Shown here: positions 1-8,550 of the stretch, piece after piece | Position numbering within the stretch: the first letter of the stretch is position 1 | How the letters are laid out: every line of letters begins with the position of its first letter | Assembly: GCA_050252075.1 (NCBI GenBank) | Contig: JBFWLP010000035.1 | Span: forward strand, 1 to 30,590 | Direction of reading: 5' to 3' | DNA length: 30,590 nt | Source: JAAYGT01 sp050252075 | GTDB taxonomy: Bacteria; Pseudomonadota; Gammaproteobacteria; Burkholderiales; Burkholderiaceae_B | Program-made: the position numbers and the translations under genes | Notes under the pieces: generated by a model | Seen by the model: only the letters and a program-made list of their open reading frames with translations | What the model was told of the DNA's origin: nothing | The model's database searches: none

Positions 1-447
1 GCCTCTGACAAATCGGGCGACCACGGCGGTCAGCTAGAGCACGCCCAGAGCGAAGTCTTCTACATGAGCTGGCCCCACAGCGACGTCAACGCCACCCAGG
101 CAGCCCTCAACGGCCTGCGCCAGCTGCACAAAACACTCACCCCCATCCTGGAGCGCAACACCACCGACGCCTGCCCGCTGCACTTTTATGCGGCGCTGGA
201 GCGCGGTGTGTACCTGCTGGGCCTGGTAGGCGCTCAAAACGCGCGCCGCAGCGTGCTGCTGGGGCCTGTTGCCAATGACGTTGCCGGCATGCTGGGGCTG
301 TGCGAAGAACTCGACAGCCCCATCCTCATCGGCCCGCAAGCCGCGCAAACCCTCACCACCCAAGCCAGCGAACCACTGCAAAGCCTCGGGCAATTCATGC
401 TTCCCGACCAGCGGCGCGCCAAGACCCTGTACCGCGTCCCGCTATGA
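1..447 (+). CDS. C-terminal part of a class III adenylate/guanylate cyclase-like protein (5' end outside the window)
   Basis: The frame is open from base 1 and stops at 445-447, leaving 148 C-terminal residues. The stretch GVYLLGLVGAQNARRSVLLG followed by PVANDVAGMLGLCEEL has the shape of the cyclase homology domain, where family members read like 'G.v.lGniG...r.dyt.iGdpVNlAaRLe.lc'. The terminal part (LGQF...KTLYRVPL) resembles the 'lG...lkG...pv.lyrl' strand that ends such domains. In related bacteria this type of cyclase often carries an N-terminal extracytoplasmic CHASE2 sensor, but that part is not visible here. The canonical Asp/Asn metal and transition-state residues cannot be fully assessed in the fragment; PVANDVAG keeps the Asn of the 'VN.A.R' motif but lacks its Arg. 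Activity is therefore uncertain. The stop overlaps the next start (ATGA at 444-447), so the two genes are probably translationally coupled. Confidence 0.7.
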   Translation, partial: ASDKSGDHGGQLEHAQSEVFYMSWPHSDVNATQAALNGLRQLHKTLTPILERNTTDACPLHFYAALERGVYLLGLVGAQNARRSVLLGPVANDVAGMLGLCEELDSPILIGPQAAQTLTTQASEPLQSLGQFMLPDQRRAKTLYRVPL

Positions 448-1823
448 AAATTCGCAGACCCGCGAGGGCGGGCACCAGCGCTGCGCCGCATGTTGCGCAG
501 CCAATCCCCAACGCCATTGCCACCGCCACTGCAAATGCCCTGCTGGTGCTGGTCTGCGTTGCCAGCCCAGCGCTGCAGGCAGCCCCGCCGGCAGAAACTG
601 CGCCGGTAACAAGTGCCCCGCCACACGACGCACCGCACGCCACCCTGCAACCCGAACAGCCCGAGCATCAGCCTGACGACCTGGAACAAGCCCGCCGCGA
701 AGCCGACGCCGCCTACGCCCAGGCCATGCAGGCACTGCAGCAACAGCAATGGACAGAGGCCGAGCTGCTGCTCGAACGCGCCCTCATGTTCTATCCCGGG
801 CATGCCGAAGCGCTGTTGCAGCTGGCCATGCTGCTGGCTCAGCGTGACGACCCCGCCAGCGCCCAGGCACTCATCCAGGTTCTGCTAGATGACCCCGCCA
901 CCCCGCCGCAGCACCGCCAGCGCCTGCAAGCCCTGCTAGATAGCGCCCGCCCCGCCAGCCAAACCGCGTTGGCTGCGCAGCTACTGTCCGCTATGCCCCC
1001 GCGCACCGTCATCGGCTGGGGCCTGGGGTACAGCAGCAACCCCCTGGCCGCCACCGACGCCCGGCAACTGGTGCTCACCCTGCCACAGGGCAACTTTATC
1101 TTGCCGCTGGAGCAGCGCAGCAACGCAGGTGCCACCGGCCAGGTGCAGCTGTACCACCGCTTCAGCCAGGGGTTGGAGCTGCAAGCCGCCACCCAGGCCA
1201 GCACCGCCAGCGGCGCCCACACAGGCAAGCGCCTCACCCTCATGGCGCCCCTGGCGCATGCCCTGCAACGGCCCTGGTACGCCAGCGTATCGGTGCAGCA
1301 CGCGCTGGACGGCTCGCGGCGCAACGCCGCCAACCTGCACTGGCAGGCCACGCGCAGTCCGCAAAGCCCGGCCCAAGAACAACCCGCCCTCTACAGCCTG
1401 GGCTACTTTGACGAACCACGCTCCAGCCGCAGCGGCTGGACTTTGCGCGCACAAAAAAACCTGCCCGCCACCGCCATGGGCGTGAGCACCCTGGCTTGGG
1501 CCGAATATGAACACGCCCGCGGTCCCAGCCCCAACGCACTGCGCCTGGGGCTGCAAGGGCAATGGCCCCTGGCCACAGGCTGGCAGCTGCACGGCTACGC
1601 CTACGCCCAGGCAGACAACACTGGCTACAGCCCGTTGCTTGACAACAACAAACCCCGCCGTGTTGTAACCAGCTACCTGGCGCTAGAGCGTCAGATCGCC
1701 CCCAGCTTTTGGGGCGGCCAGTTGGGCGTCACCCTGCACTGGTCCCGCCGTTGGAGCAACCTGCCCCTGTTCGCCTGGAAGGATCAGGGCCTCAGCCTCA
1801 ATTGGCAGCGCCAATGGCGATAG
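444..1823 (+). CDS. TPR-containing outer-membrane beta-barrel protein
   Basis: 459 residues. The start at 444 overlaps the upstream stop as ATGA; an in-frame extension upstream would run inside the cyclase gene and is unlikely. A hydrophobic segment at about residues 28-50 (ANALLVLVCVASPALQA) ending in ALQA-A looks like a signal peptide with a long basic n-region. A Pro/Glu-rich spacer follows, then helical TPR-like sequence at about 87-165 (WTEAELLLERALMFYPGHAEALLQLAMLLA is a clear TPR pair). From about 185 to the end the sequence alternates polar and aromatic residues (GWGLGYSSN, VQLYHRFSQGLELQAATQAS, YASVSVQHAL) and finishes on QRQWR, as expected of a beta-barrel. The TPR-plus-barrel layout recalls Slam-type surface lipoprotein assembly modifiers, but I cannot assign a substrate. 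Coupling to the cyclase suggests a joint signalling or export role, which is inference. Confidence 0.72.
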   Translation: MKIRRPARAGTSAAPHVAQPIPNAIATATANALLVLVCVASPALQAAPPAETAPVTSAPPHDAPHATLQPEQPEHQPDDLEQARREADAAYAQAMQALQQQQWTEAELLLERALMFYPGHAEALLQLAMLLAQRDDPASAQALIQVLLDDPATPPQHRQRLQALLDSARPASQTALAAQLLSAMPPRTVIGWGLGYSSNPLAATDARQLVLTLPQGNFILPLEQRSNAGATGQVQLYHRFSQGLELQAATQASTASGAHTGKRLTLMAPLAHALQRPWYASVSVQHALDGSRRNAANLHWQATRSPQSPAQEQPALYSLGYFDEPRSSRSGWTLRAQKNLPATAMGVSTLAWAEYEHARGPSPNALRLGLQGQWPLATGWQLHGYAYAQADNTGYSPLLDNNKPRRVVTSYLALERQIAPSFWGGQLGVTLHWSRRWSNLPLFAWKDQGLSLNWQRQWR

Positions 1824-2107
1824 CGGCGTCTCATCTTGCTTGCAGCCATAGTGGTCACTCACATAAGACGGCCCAAACACCCGCAAAAACACCACTGGCG
1901 CTCGCAAGAATGCGGGCGGCAAATGGGGGCAGGCCAGCTTCGCCAAGGCCGGGCGGCAGGCCATACGGATCAGGTTTGTTTTGGCAGAGCGTGTGATGAC
2001 CGTCACAAGGCGCATATTTGCAACCCAAGGGCAACCCGTAGAATCGCTTCGCGGCTGCCGGTCTCTGGCGGACCTGCAGTTGTTTTTTTTACCATTAGGA
2101 GCTCTCA
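1824..2107 (+). promoter_or_regulatory. Leader and candidate promoter of the S-layer-like gene
   Basis: This 284-base gap has no convincing gene. A possible sigma-70 promoter is TTGCAA (2018-2023) or the overlapping TTTGCA, then TAGAAT (2039-2044); the 15-16 base spacer is short, so the call is weak. It would give a leader of roughly 55-60 bases containing an unusual T8 run (2083-2090). The ribosome binding site AGGAG at 2097-2101 is strong and sits six bases before the ATG at 2108, fitting a highly translated product. Confidence 0.35.
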
Positions 2108-5100
2108 ATGGCACTCACCCCCACGCAAACGACTGAGGCATATCAGTTTTTCATCGTCGCTTTCGGCGCCGCCCCCGGCGTTGAATACATGAACCAGCTG
2201 AGCGACGCTTACGAAGCTGGCATGACGACCCAAGAAATCGTCAACGTTTACACCACCAAGCCCCAGTTCGAAGCGCAGTACCCCCGCTTCCTGACGAGCG
2301 AACAGTTCGCCGACAAGCTGGTCGAAAACGTGGTGGGCGCCAGCGCCTCCGCCGCCGCCAAGACCGAAGCCAAGGCTGAGGTGGTTGCAGCCCTGAACCA
2401 CGGCCTGAGCAAGGGCGACGTGATCTTCAACATTTTCAACAACCTGGCCAACAAGCCCACCACAGACGCACTGTGGGGCACTACGGCTCAGATGTTCGAC
2501 AACAAGGTCGAAGTGGCTCAATACGCCACCGAAACCCTGCTGATCGACACCACCGATCTGGCCCAACTGCGCGGCCTGGTTTCCAGCGTGACGGCAGACG
2601 CCGCATCGGTTGACGCCGCCAAGACCGCCGCTGCTGGTGGTTCTAACAGCCAAAACTTCACGCTGACGCAGCAAGCCGATAGCCTGACTGGCAACGCCGG
2701 CGACAACGTCTTCTTTGCCCCCGTCACCCAGAACACCACCGGCTCCGGCGCCCTGGCCAACACCTTCGAAACCGGCGACGTGCTCAACGGCGGTGCAGGC
2801 ACCGACACCCTGAACGCTACCCTGATCGCCACCGGCACCATCCAGGACAACTTCAACGGTGTGGCCATCTCCGCCACCACCACCAGCATCGAAAACGTCT
2901 TCCTGCGCGCGCAAGCCATTCAGAATGACGACGGTGCTTCCAACACCACCTTCTCTGCAACCATCGACGCCGGCAACATGGCAGGTGTTCAGCAGTGGTG
3001 GTCGGCCGACAGCCGCGCTGACGTGCGTGTCGAAGACGTGCGCTCGCGTCCTGACGACGTCACCATCGGCATGCGCCTGACTGACCCCCGCGTCAGCTAC
3101 GACCTGTACTTCAACCCCCTGTTCATGGTGTCGGGTGAAAACGCAGAATCCACCCTGACCCTGACCCTGCAGGAAATCACCGGTGGCGTCGTTCGCAATG
3201 AGCTGGCCAACATTACCGTTCGTGAAATCAACTTCACGCTCGACGGCGTTGGCTACAGCCTGGACACTGCCGCAATTCGCGCTGCCAACACCTGGGAAGC
3301 GCTCGAGGCAGCCGTGGCCGAAGCCCTGGCTGCCGTGCCTGCGCTGGCTGAGCTGACCGTGAACCACACCGGCAACGGTGTGTTCGAAATCGTTGACGGC
3401 GCTGGTGGCACCTTCGAAATCGTTGACGGCGAAGCCCTCATCCTGGGTAACGCTGCTGACATCGACGTGCGCAACCGCGTCGAAGTGGGCCGCGTGACCG
3501 AAGAGCAACTCATCTCCACCGACATCGTGCTCGACGGCGTGGGCAATGGCTCGCGAGGTGGTTCGCTGAACGTGGCAGCTATGTCTGGCGACCGTGGCGT
3601 GGAAGTGTTCAACGTGTTTGTCGATCGCGACAGCCACCTGTCCGCGCTCAGCTCTGAAAACAATCCGCGCAATACCGGTTCGTTCTCTCAGGAGCAAATG
3701 CTGCAAGAGGTGTACGTGAGCCATTTGGCAGGCGGCCGTATGGGCGACCTGCAGATCGGCACGCGCACGGTCGATAACTTCGGCGTTTCTACCACGACCG
3801 ACGACCGTCTGAATAACGACGGCCTGTTCGACGTTCGCGTGTTCGACGCCACCGGTTTCGCGGGTTTTATGAAGGTTGGCGCGTCCATCACGGCTGCCTC
3901 GTTCGACAACTACCTGGCGCGCGTGACCGCCGACGACGCCGAGCCTGGCCAGTTCCATTACCTGATGGGCAATGGCGGCTCCAATCTGTCGCTGGACGTG
4001 GTGAACGCAGTCGCCTCCGACGTTGACTTTTCTCTGGAATACGTGGGGGGTACGGGCGATGACCGTCTGAACCTGAGCACGGTTGCCGACAAGAGCAACA
4101 TCAGCGTGGACGGCGGCGCAGGCAACAACACCATCGAGCTGACCGCTTCGACTCAGGCCGCAACGGCTTTTGATTCGTTCGAAAACTTCCAGACCCTGGT
4201 GATCGCTGGCGCGGGCGGTTCTACGCAGAACCTCGTTCGTGGCAACATGCTGGGCCTGGACACCGTGATCGTGGCGACGACCGGCGGCAACACCACCGTT
4301 GAGCAAATGGCGTTCGACCAGGAGCTGGTCATCTCCGGCAAGAACCAGACCCTGGGTGCCGGTAACAACAACAACGACCAAGACTTCGGCACTGTGACGG
4401 TCCGTAACACCACCGCTGTGGCGGGTGACACGGCCTTCGACATCACGCTGGACAACACCGCCCGCGTGGACGGCGTGCTGACGGTGGATCAATTGGTCAT
4501 CGACGGCGCTGACAACGACATCACCACCCTGAACCTGGAGTCCGCTGGCCGTCGCGACACCGCCAACGTTGTGGCACGATTCGACGGCGCCGATGTGACC
4601 CGTCTCAACCTGGTTGGTTCGCAAGACCTGGCGATCGACGTGAACACCATCGCTGCCGGCGCGGCGGTTGATGCAGTGGTGAACGGTGCTGCTCTGACGG
4701 GCGACCTGGTGCTGGCCGTCAACGGTAACGAACTGGACGGTGGCGCGGACGACGAGCTGATCGGCACCGCGGGTACCCGCGACCTGCTGGCTCTGTACGG
4801 TGGCGTGACGACCAATACCGAAGTCAGCGCCTTCGAAACCGTGCAGTTCGGTTGGCTGAATGGCGGCAGCCTGGATGCCGTTTTTACTGCACCGCGTACT
4901 GCTGCCGGCACGTTCGATGCAGGCAACACCTCTGGCGTGAACACCTACATCGTGGGTAACGTGGGTGTTGCAACTGCGTTCGGTATCGAGTCGCTGCGCT
5001 CGGGCAACGTGGTTCAGCTGGGTGATGCTACGATTGCGGCTGCTACTCAGCAGGCGATCTACTCCGGCGCCACACTCGACCTGACCTTCACCGGCGCAGG

Positions 5101-6256
5101 CACGGCCGCTCAGGGCAACCTGACGATCAATGCGCTGTCCCGTGTGGACGATGCTCAGTTTGGAATGGGTGAAGTCACCGTCAACGTGAACAACTTCACC
5201 AACGTGGCGATGAGCTTCGACCGCGGCCTGGCAACGGCTGCCGAAAACCTGTTCTTCACGGCCGTGCTGGACGACGACGCACGCACGCTGACCCTGACCG
5301 GCGGCAATGCCAACGAGGACATCAGCCTGACCCAAGAAGGCGGGCTGAACACCAGCCTGACCCGCATCGACATCTCTGGTTTCCAGGGCGAAGTGGATCT
5401 GGGCGTGTGGGACAGCCTGCAAGGCACCAACGCCACCATCGTGGTGAACAGCTACAACTTCACGTTCGACGTGGGTGGTAACAACGCGGTGGTTGCAGTT
5501 GCGCCTGGTGCGGCTAACACTTATGAAGTCAACACGGTGGACTATTCCGCCGCAGCGAATGAACTGGACGTTGGTGCCTCCATCACCATCACGTTCGCAG
5601 GTTCGTCCTACACCTTCACCAACACCACCGCAGCGGCGATCAACGCAGCGAACCTGAATGCGGCGATCATTGCTGATGCAACCAACGCCCCGGCAGGCTT
5701 CAGCATTGCCGATAACGGCGCTGGCCTGATTCAGCTGACGGCTACCACCTTCGGTAACCTGACAGCCGCCGGCCTGAACCCTGTCGTGACGACGACCGAC
5801 GTCAACTTGGGTGCTGCTGCTGTGCTTAACGCTACGGTGGGTGACACTAGCTCTGTGACCGGTTTCGACATGGTCACCGTTGCACCCGAGTTCATCACTT
5901 CCTTCGACTTCAATGTCGATGCGAACGATGTGGGTGTGGTGTGGCAGATCGACAACTTCTACGCCTTCGAAGCGGGCGCGAACGTTGGCCTGAACAACCA
6001 GTCCATCATCGACCTGCGTGACCTGGGTGTGAACAGCGCCACCGACATTGTGGTGGAAGACGCCGCTGCGTTCTGGGCCGGCCTGACGGCTGCTCAGCAG
6101 GCGGACTTCAACGCCGTGTATGGTGGCAACTTCGCCGCCAGCTTCGGTGCTGGCGACACGGTCATCTCCTCCAACGAAGGCCTCAACTTCACCATCGTTC
6201 TGACTGGTGTGGCCGTGGCTGACGTGGTGAACGAGAACATCGCCGGTATCGCCTAA
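2108..6256 (+). CDS. S-layer-like / RTX-type surface protein with N-terminal DUF4214-like module
   Basis: 1382 residues, acidic, rich in Asn/Thr/Ala/Gly/Asp, with no cysteine visible and no N-terminal signal peptide. These are hallmarks of type I secretion substrates. Residues about 8-170 form a DUF4214-like helical module (YQFFIVAFGAAPGVEYMNQL, FADKLVENVVG, DVIFNIFNNLANK), closely similar to the duplicated module of the giant protein at 8904. Two RTX-type nonapeptides are seen: GGAGTDTLN at 228-236 and GGTGDDRLN at 647-655, plus a degenerate GGAGNNTIE. The rest is beta-rich repeat-like sequence. The last ~110 residues, ending ...NFTIVLTGVAVADVVNENIAGIA with its few charged residues, resemble C-terminal T1SS signals. 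In Caulobacter the RTX S-layer protein RsaA is exported by T1SS and its N-terminus binds LPS; by analogy this may be the S-layer subunit. Strong RBS and terminator suggest high expression. A non-crystalline adhesin is the alternative. Confidence 0.8.
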   Translation: MALTPTQTTEAYQFFIVAFGAAPGVEYMNQLSDAYEAGMTTQEIVNVYTTKPQFEAQYPRFLTSEQFADKLVENVVGASASAAAKTEAKAEVVAALNHGLSKGDVIFNIFNNLANKPTTDALWGTTAQMFDNKVEVAQYATETLLIDTTDLAQLRGLVSSVTADAASVDAAKTAAAGGSNSQNFTLTQQADSLTGNAGDNVFFAPVTQNTTGSGALANTFETGDVLNGGAGTDTLNATLIATGTIQDNFNGVAISATTTSIENVFLRAQAIQNDDGASNTTFSATIDAGNMAGVQQWWSADSRADVRVEDVRSRPDDVTIGMRLTDPRVSYDLYFNPLFMVSGENAESTLTLTLQEITGGVVRNELANITVREINFTLDGVGYSLDTAAIRAANTWEALEAAVAEALAAVPALAELTVNHTGNGVFEIVDGAGGTFEIVDGEALILGNAADIDVRNRVEVGRVTEEQLISTDIVLDGVGNGSRGGSLNVAAMSGDRGVEVFNVFVDRDSHLSALSSENNPRNTGSFSQEQMLQEVYVSHLAGGRMGDLQIGTRTVDNFGVSTTTDDRLNNDGLFDVRVFDATGFAGFMKVGASITAASFDNYLARVTADDAEPGQFHYLMGNGGSNLSLDVVNAVASDVDFSLEYVGGTGDDRLNLSTVADKSNISVDGGAGNNTIELTASTQAATAFDSFENFQTLVIAGAGGSTQNLVRGNMLGLDTVIVATTGGNTTVEQMAFDQELVISGKNQTLGAGNNNNDQDFGTVTVRNTTAVAGDTAFDITLDNTARVDGVLTVDQLVIDGADNDITTLNLESAGRRDTANVVARFDGADVTRLNLVGSQDLAIDVNTIAAGAAVDAVVNGAALTGDLVLAVNGNELDGGADDELIGTAGTRDLLALYGGVTTNTEVSAFETVQFGWLNGGSLDAVFTAPRTAAGTFDAGNTSGVNTYIVGNVGVATAFGIESLRSGNVVQLGDATIAAATQQAIYSGATLDLTFTGAGTAAQGNLTINALSRVDDAQFGMGEVTVNVNNFTNVAMSFDRGLATAAENLFFTAVLDDDARTLTLTGGNANEDISLTQEGGLNTSLTRIDISGFQGEVDLGVWDSLQGTNATIVVNSYNFTFDVGGNNAVVAVAPGAANTYEVNTVDYSAAANELDVGASITITFAGSSYTFTNTTAAAINAANLNAAIIADATNAPAGFSIADNGAGLIQLTATTFGNLTAAGLNPVVTTTDVNLGAAAVLNATVGDTSSVTGFDMVTVAPEFITSFDFNVDANDVGVVWQIDNFYAFEAGANVGLNNQSIIDLRDLGVNSATDIVVEDAAAFWAGLTAAQQADFNAVYGGNFAASFGAGDTVISSNEGLNFTIVLTGVAVADVVNENIAGIA

Positions 6257-6290
6257 TCCGCGTATCGCTGATGTGACTGTTGTCTAGTCA

Positions 6291-6319
6291 GGGGCCACCC
6301 CTTCGGGGGTGGCCCTTTT
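6291..6319 (+). terminator. Rho-independent terminator of the S-layer-like gene
   Basis: A perfect 10-bp GC stem (GGGCCACCCC at 6292-6301 with GGGGTGGCCC at 6306-6315) closes a TTCG tetraloop and is followed by TTTT. It lies 35 bases after the stop codon. Confidence 0.93.
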
Positions 6320-6376
6320 CGCTTTGGGTGAAGGATGATGCAGGCTGGTGCCCGCGTCAAACTCGCCAGGCCTTAC

Positions 6377-6418
6377 AAATTTGATAGCTGCTACCGCTTG
6401 CTGCTATTAGGCCGAAGG
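6377..6418 (+). repeat. Dispersed Comamonadaceae-type intergenic repeat, copy 1
   Basis: The core TTTGATAGCTGCTACCGCTT and the following ATTAGGCCGAAGG match, with several changes, the reverse complement of 8455-8499. From memory, 'GATAGC-GC-CGCTTG...' elements are scattered in intergenic regions of Acidovorax, Polaromonas and Rhodoferax genomes. The copy sits between the S-layer terminator and the SapC-family gene, and no gene is seen in it. Confidence 0.65.
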
Positions 6419-6479
6419 GTCTTTTGGTTGTAAGCACATCCCTTGAATCCCGTTGCCCCCGCAGTTACGCAGGAATGCC

Positions 6480-7295
6480 ATGTTCAAAGAAGTTGTTCCA
6501 TTGAGTCCGCAGCAGCACCGCGCGCTGCGGCTGTCGGCGTCGCAGCCGTTTGACTTTGCGGCGGCAGACGTTCTTATTCCCGTCACGATAGGCGAGGTGG
6601 AGCGCGTCGCGCGCGAAATGCCGATCGTCTTCCCCCGCCAGGGGGGGCTGCCGCAAGCCCTTGCCGGGTTCGAGCCCGGCAAGAGCCTTCATATACATCC
6701 CAACGGCCAATGGCTGGGGCGCTACATTCCGGCCCATATCCGGCGCTACCCGTTCATCTTGGCCCAGGTGCCCGCCGCACCCGAAGAGGCCAGCGCCACC
6801 AGCCGTCGCTTTGTGATGCACTTTGACAAGTCGGCAAAGCACCTGGGGCTCGATCAGGGCGAGCGCCTGTTTGATGATGCGGGCGCCCCCACCCCGGTGC
6901 TGGCACGCATTCAGCAGGTGCTGACCGCCATTCAGCAAGACGCGCAGCGCACCCAGGCTCTGGTGGAGCAGTTGGATGCGCTGGGCTTGCTTCGCCAGAC
7001 CGAACTGAAAATCACCGCAGCCGACGGCCAGCCCAAAACCGTGGCAGGTGTGCGGGTGATAGACCGTACCCGCCTGGCCCAGCTGACGCCAGACGTGCTG
7101 TCCAAGCTGCACGCCCAGGGCGCGCTGGCGCTTGTCCACGCGCACCTGCTGTCGCTGACCAACCTGCAAGACGGCTGGATTGCCAGGCATGGCGCCCAGC
7201 CGCAGGCCGCAACGCCGCAGGGCGGTGGTGCAACCGGCGCTGGTGCCGCGTTGAACTTTGACACCATCGATTGGAGTGCCTTCGGCCGCCGATAG
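6480..7295 (+). CDS. SapC family protein
   Basis: 271 residues, close to the ~250 usual for the SapC family (PF07277). The family signature is clear: MPIVFPRQ at 47-54, a Gly/Leu-rich segment at 56-68, then HPNGQWLGRYIPAHIRRYPF at 73-92. The C-terminal half (LTAIQQDAQRTQALVEQLDALGLL) is helical and ends in a Gly/Ala-rich tail with an aromatic terminus (DTIDWSAFGRR). The ATG at 6480 is preferred over an in-frame TTG at 6453 because AGGA lies at 6471-6474. There is no signal peptide or membrane segment, so the protein is probably cytoplasmic. The family is named after a gene of the Campylobacter fetus S-layer region, but its biochemistry is not established. Position directly after an S-layer-like gene and ahead of three small genes suggests a role in surface-protein or glycan modification (inference). 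Confidence 0.85.
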   Translation: MFKEVVPLSPQQHRALRLSASQPFDFAAADVLIPVTIGEVERVAREMPIVFPRQGGLPQALAGFEPGKSLHIHPNGQWLGRYIPAHIRRYPFILAQVPAAPEEASATSRRFVMHFDKSAKHLGLDQGERLFDDAGAPTPVLARIQQVLTAIQQDAQRTQALVEQLDALGLLRQTELKITAADGQPKTVAGVRVIDRTRLAQLTPDVLSKLHAQGALALVHAHLLSLTNLQDGWIARHGAQPQAATPQGGGATGAGAALNFDTIDWSAFGRR

Positions 7296-7340
7296 GCATG
7301 GCCGGGTAGATATTTTTTAACGAAAGACCAAGGAGTTCTT

Positions 7341-7571
7341 ATGGCAAATACAAACCAAAAAATCACGGTGGACGGCGTGCAGTACGCACTGAACGACCTG
7401 AGCGCTGAAGCCAAAAAGCAGCTGATGAACCTGCGCGTGACCGACCAGGAAGTCGCCCGCCTGCAGGCCCAGCTGGCCATTGCGCAAACCGCGCGCGCGG
7501 CTTATGCCAGCGCCTTGCGCGCAGCGCTGCCGCAAGCCGCCGCACAGCCGGTTGCATCCGCAACGGCCTGA
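7341..7571 (+). CDS. Small DUF6447-like protein
   Basis: 76 residues with a strong RBS (AGGAG at 7330-7334, six bases before ATG). The N-terminal half, KITVDGVQYALNDLSAEAKK, then QLMNLRVTDQEVARLQAQLA, resembles small proteins I recall as DUF6447 ('i.idG..Y.l..Ls.eak.ql..l...d.ei..l...'). The C-terminus is an Ala-rich helix likely to be a coiled coil. No signal peptide, cysteine or catalytic motif is present. It follows the SapC-family gene by 45 bases in the same direction. Its pattern of a short beta segment plus a coiled coil suggests a scaffold or partner protein, which is speculative; the family assignment is from memory and moderate. Confidence 0.7.
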   Translation: MANTNQKITVDGVQYALNDLSAEAKKQLMNLRVTDQEVARLQAQLAIAQTARAAYASALRAALPQAAAQPVASATA

Positions 7572-7592
7572 AAGAGACAAAAGGAGCCCCGC

Positions 7593-8180
7593 ATGCTCGC
7601 CCTGCAGCGCATGACCACGGACTACATCGCGCATGAAGACCGTATCCGCATCACGGGCGCGTGTGCCGACGGCCGGGTGGTGGTGCTGTGGCTGACCCAG
7701 CGCCTGCTGGGCCGGCTGGTGCCGCCGCTTTGCCGGTGGCTGGAAGGCGCCGCGCACCCGGGGCTGCCCGCCAGCCCCGCGCAGCGCATGGGTGCGGCCG
7801 TGGCGCAACAGGCAGCCGTGCAGGGCTTTGCACAAGAGTTGGCCCGTGCGCAGCTCGTGCCCCAGGCCCCGGTGCCAGCCGACAGGGCGGCGCAGCAGTT
7901 TGTGGTGGACTCGGTGCAACTGACCAGCCATGCCCAGGCGGTGCGGCTGGTCTTCAAACCAGCCCTGGACGCAGGTGCTGCCTTGGGTGGTACTGCTGTC
8001 GAGGGTACCGTTACCGATGAGGTCACCCTCACGCTGTCGCAACAACAGCTGCGCCAGTGGCTGGACGTATTGCACGCCCAGTGCCGCCTGGCTGCGTGGC
8101 CCGCTGGCGTGTGGCCCGCCTGGCTGCAACACCCGCCACCAGCCACCCCGGCAGGTTCACGCGGTGCCACACTGCATTGA
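7593..8180 (+). CDS. Hypothetical protein of the SapC cluster
   Basis: 195 residues, starting at 7593 behind an AGGAG (about 7581-7585). I do not recognise the family. The start (YIAHEDRIRITGACADGRVVVLWLTQRLLGRLVPPL) suggests a beta-hairpin followed by an amphipathic helix. The middle (FVVDSVQLTSHAQAVRLVFKP, then GTVTDEVTLTLSQQQLRQWLDVLHAQCRLAAW) gives a second beta segment and helix, so a small alpha/beta fold is plausible. It is soluble and has no signal peptide. A low-complexity Pro/Ala tail ends the protein. It lies 21 bases after the DUF6447-like gene and 7 bases before the next small gene, so the four genes probably form one transcript and the product may act with the SapC-family protein. 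Confidence 0.72.
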   Translation: MLALQRMTTDYIAHEDRIRITGACADGRVVVLWLTQRLLGRLVPPLCRWLEGAAHPGLPASPAQRMGAAVAQQAAVQGFAQELARAQLVPQAPVPADRAAQQFVVDSVQLTSHAQAVRLVFKPALDAGAALGGTAVEGTVTDEVTLTLSQQQLRQWLDVLHAQCRLAAWPAGVWPAWLQHPPPATPAGSRGATLH

Positions 8181-8187
8181 GAGCCCC

Positions 8188-8397
8188 ATGCACAACCCCG
8201 CCACCCCCGAAGACGCACAGTTTCTGGCCGCCGTAGCAGCGGAGAGCATCGGCTGGCTGCCTCTGGGCCAGGGCGCCTACCTGCACCTGGGCCGCCCGGC
8301 GGCGCTGCAGACGGATGATCCGCAAGCGCTGGTAATCGACGTGGTCGGCGTGCCCGACGTGGCGATGGCCGGCATGAATGTGTTGCTGCTGGGGTAG
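8188..8397 (+). CDS. Small hypothetical protein, last gene of the SapC cluster
   Basis: 69 residues. The ATG at 8188 follows the previous stop (8178-8180) by seven bases and has GAGAG just upstream (8179-8183), overlapping that stop. The sequence is compact and acidic-hydrophobic (AAESIGWLPLGQGAYLHLGR, then ALVIDVVGVPDVAMAGMNVL). No known domain is recognised. Tight spacing and the absence of any better frame support a real gene. It ends shortly before the dispersed repeat region, with no obvious terminator. Confidence 0.55.
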   Translation: MHNPATPEDAQFLAAVAAESIGWLPLGQGAYLHLGRPAALQTDDPQALVIDVVGVPDVAMAGMNVLLLG

Positions 8398-8429
8398 ATC
8401 GGTCGTTCCACCCTGCGGAAATAATCGGG

Positions 8430-8499
8430 GTCAGATTCCAATCAAAGATCAAATCTGCCTCTAGCCCTTATAAATCAAGCGCTGGCTGCTATCAAAATA
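8430..8499 (-). repeat. Dispersed intergenic repeat, copy 2 (inverted), next to a GGGGTCAGATTCC motif
   Basis: The reverse strand of 8455-8499 reads TTTTGATAGCAGCCAGCGCT then TGATTTATAAGGGCTAGAGG, the same family as copy 1 at 6377 but in opposite orientation. Beside it, GGGGTCAGATTCC (8427-8439) with CAGATT/AATCTG in inverted positions (8432-8437, 8452-8457) resembles sequence often seen around REP-associated Y1-transposase elements. No transposase gene is present here. Confidence 0.6.
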
Positions 8500-8550
8500 T
8501 TCAACGTCGCTTGGTGGCGTACGTATTTAAGGGGCATGCGCCTTGCGCAT

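Noticed and set aside
2105..5422. A 1105-codon open frame antisense to the S-layer-like gene
   Set aside because: Its sequence is low-complexity (Val/His/Gly/Gln-rich) and follows from the strong codon bias of the plus-strand gene; no domain or RBS supports it.
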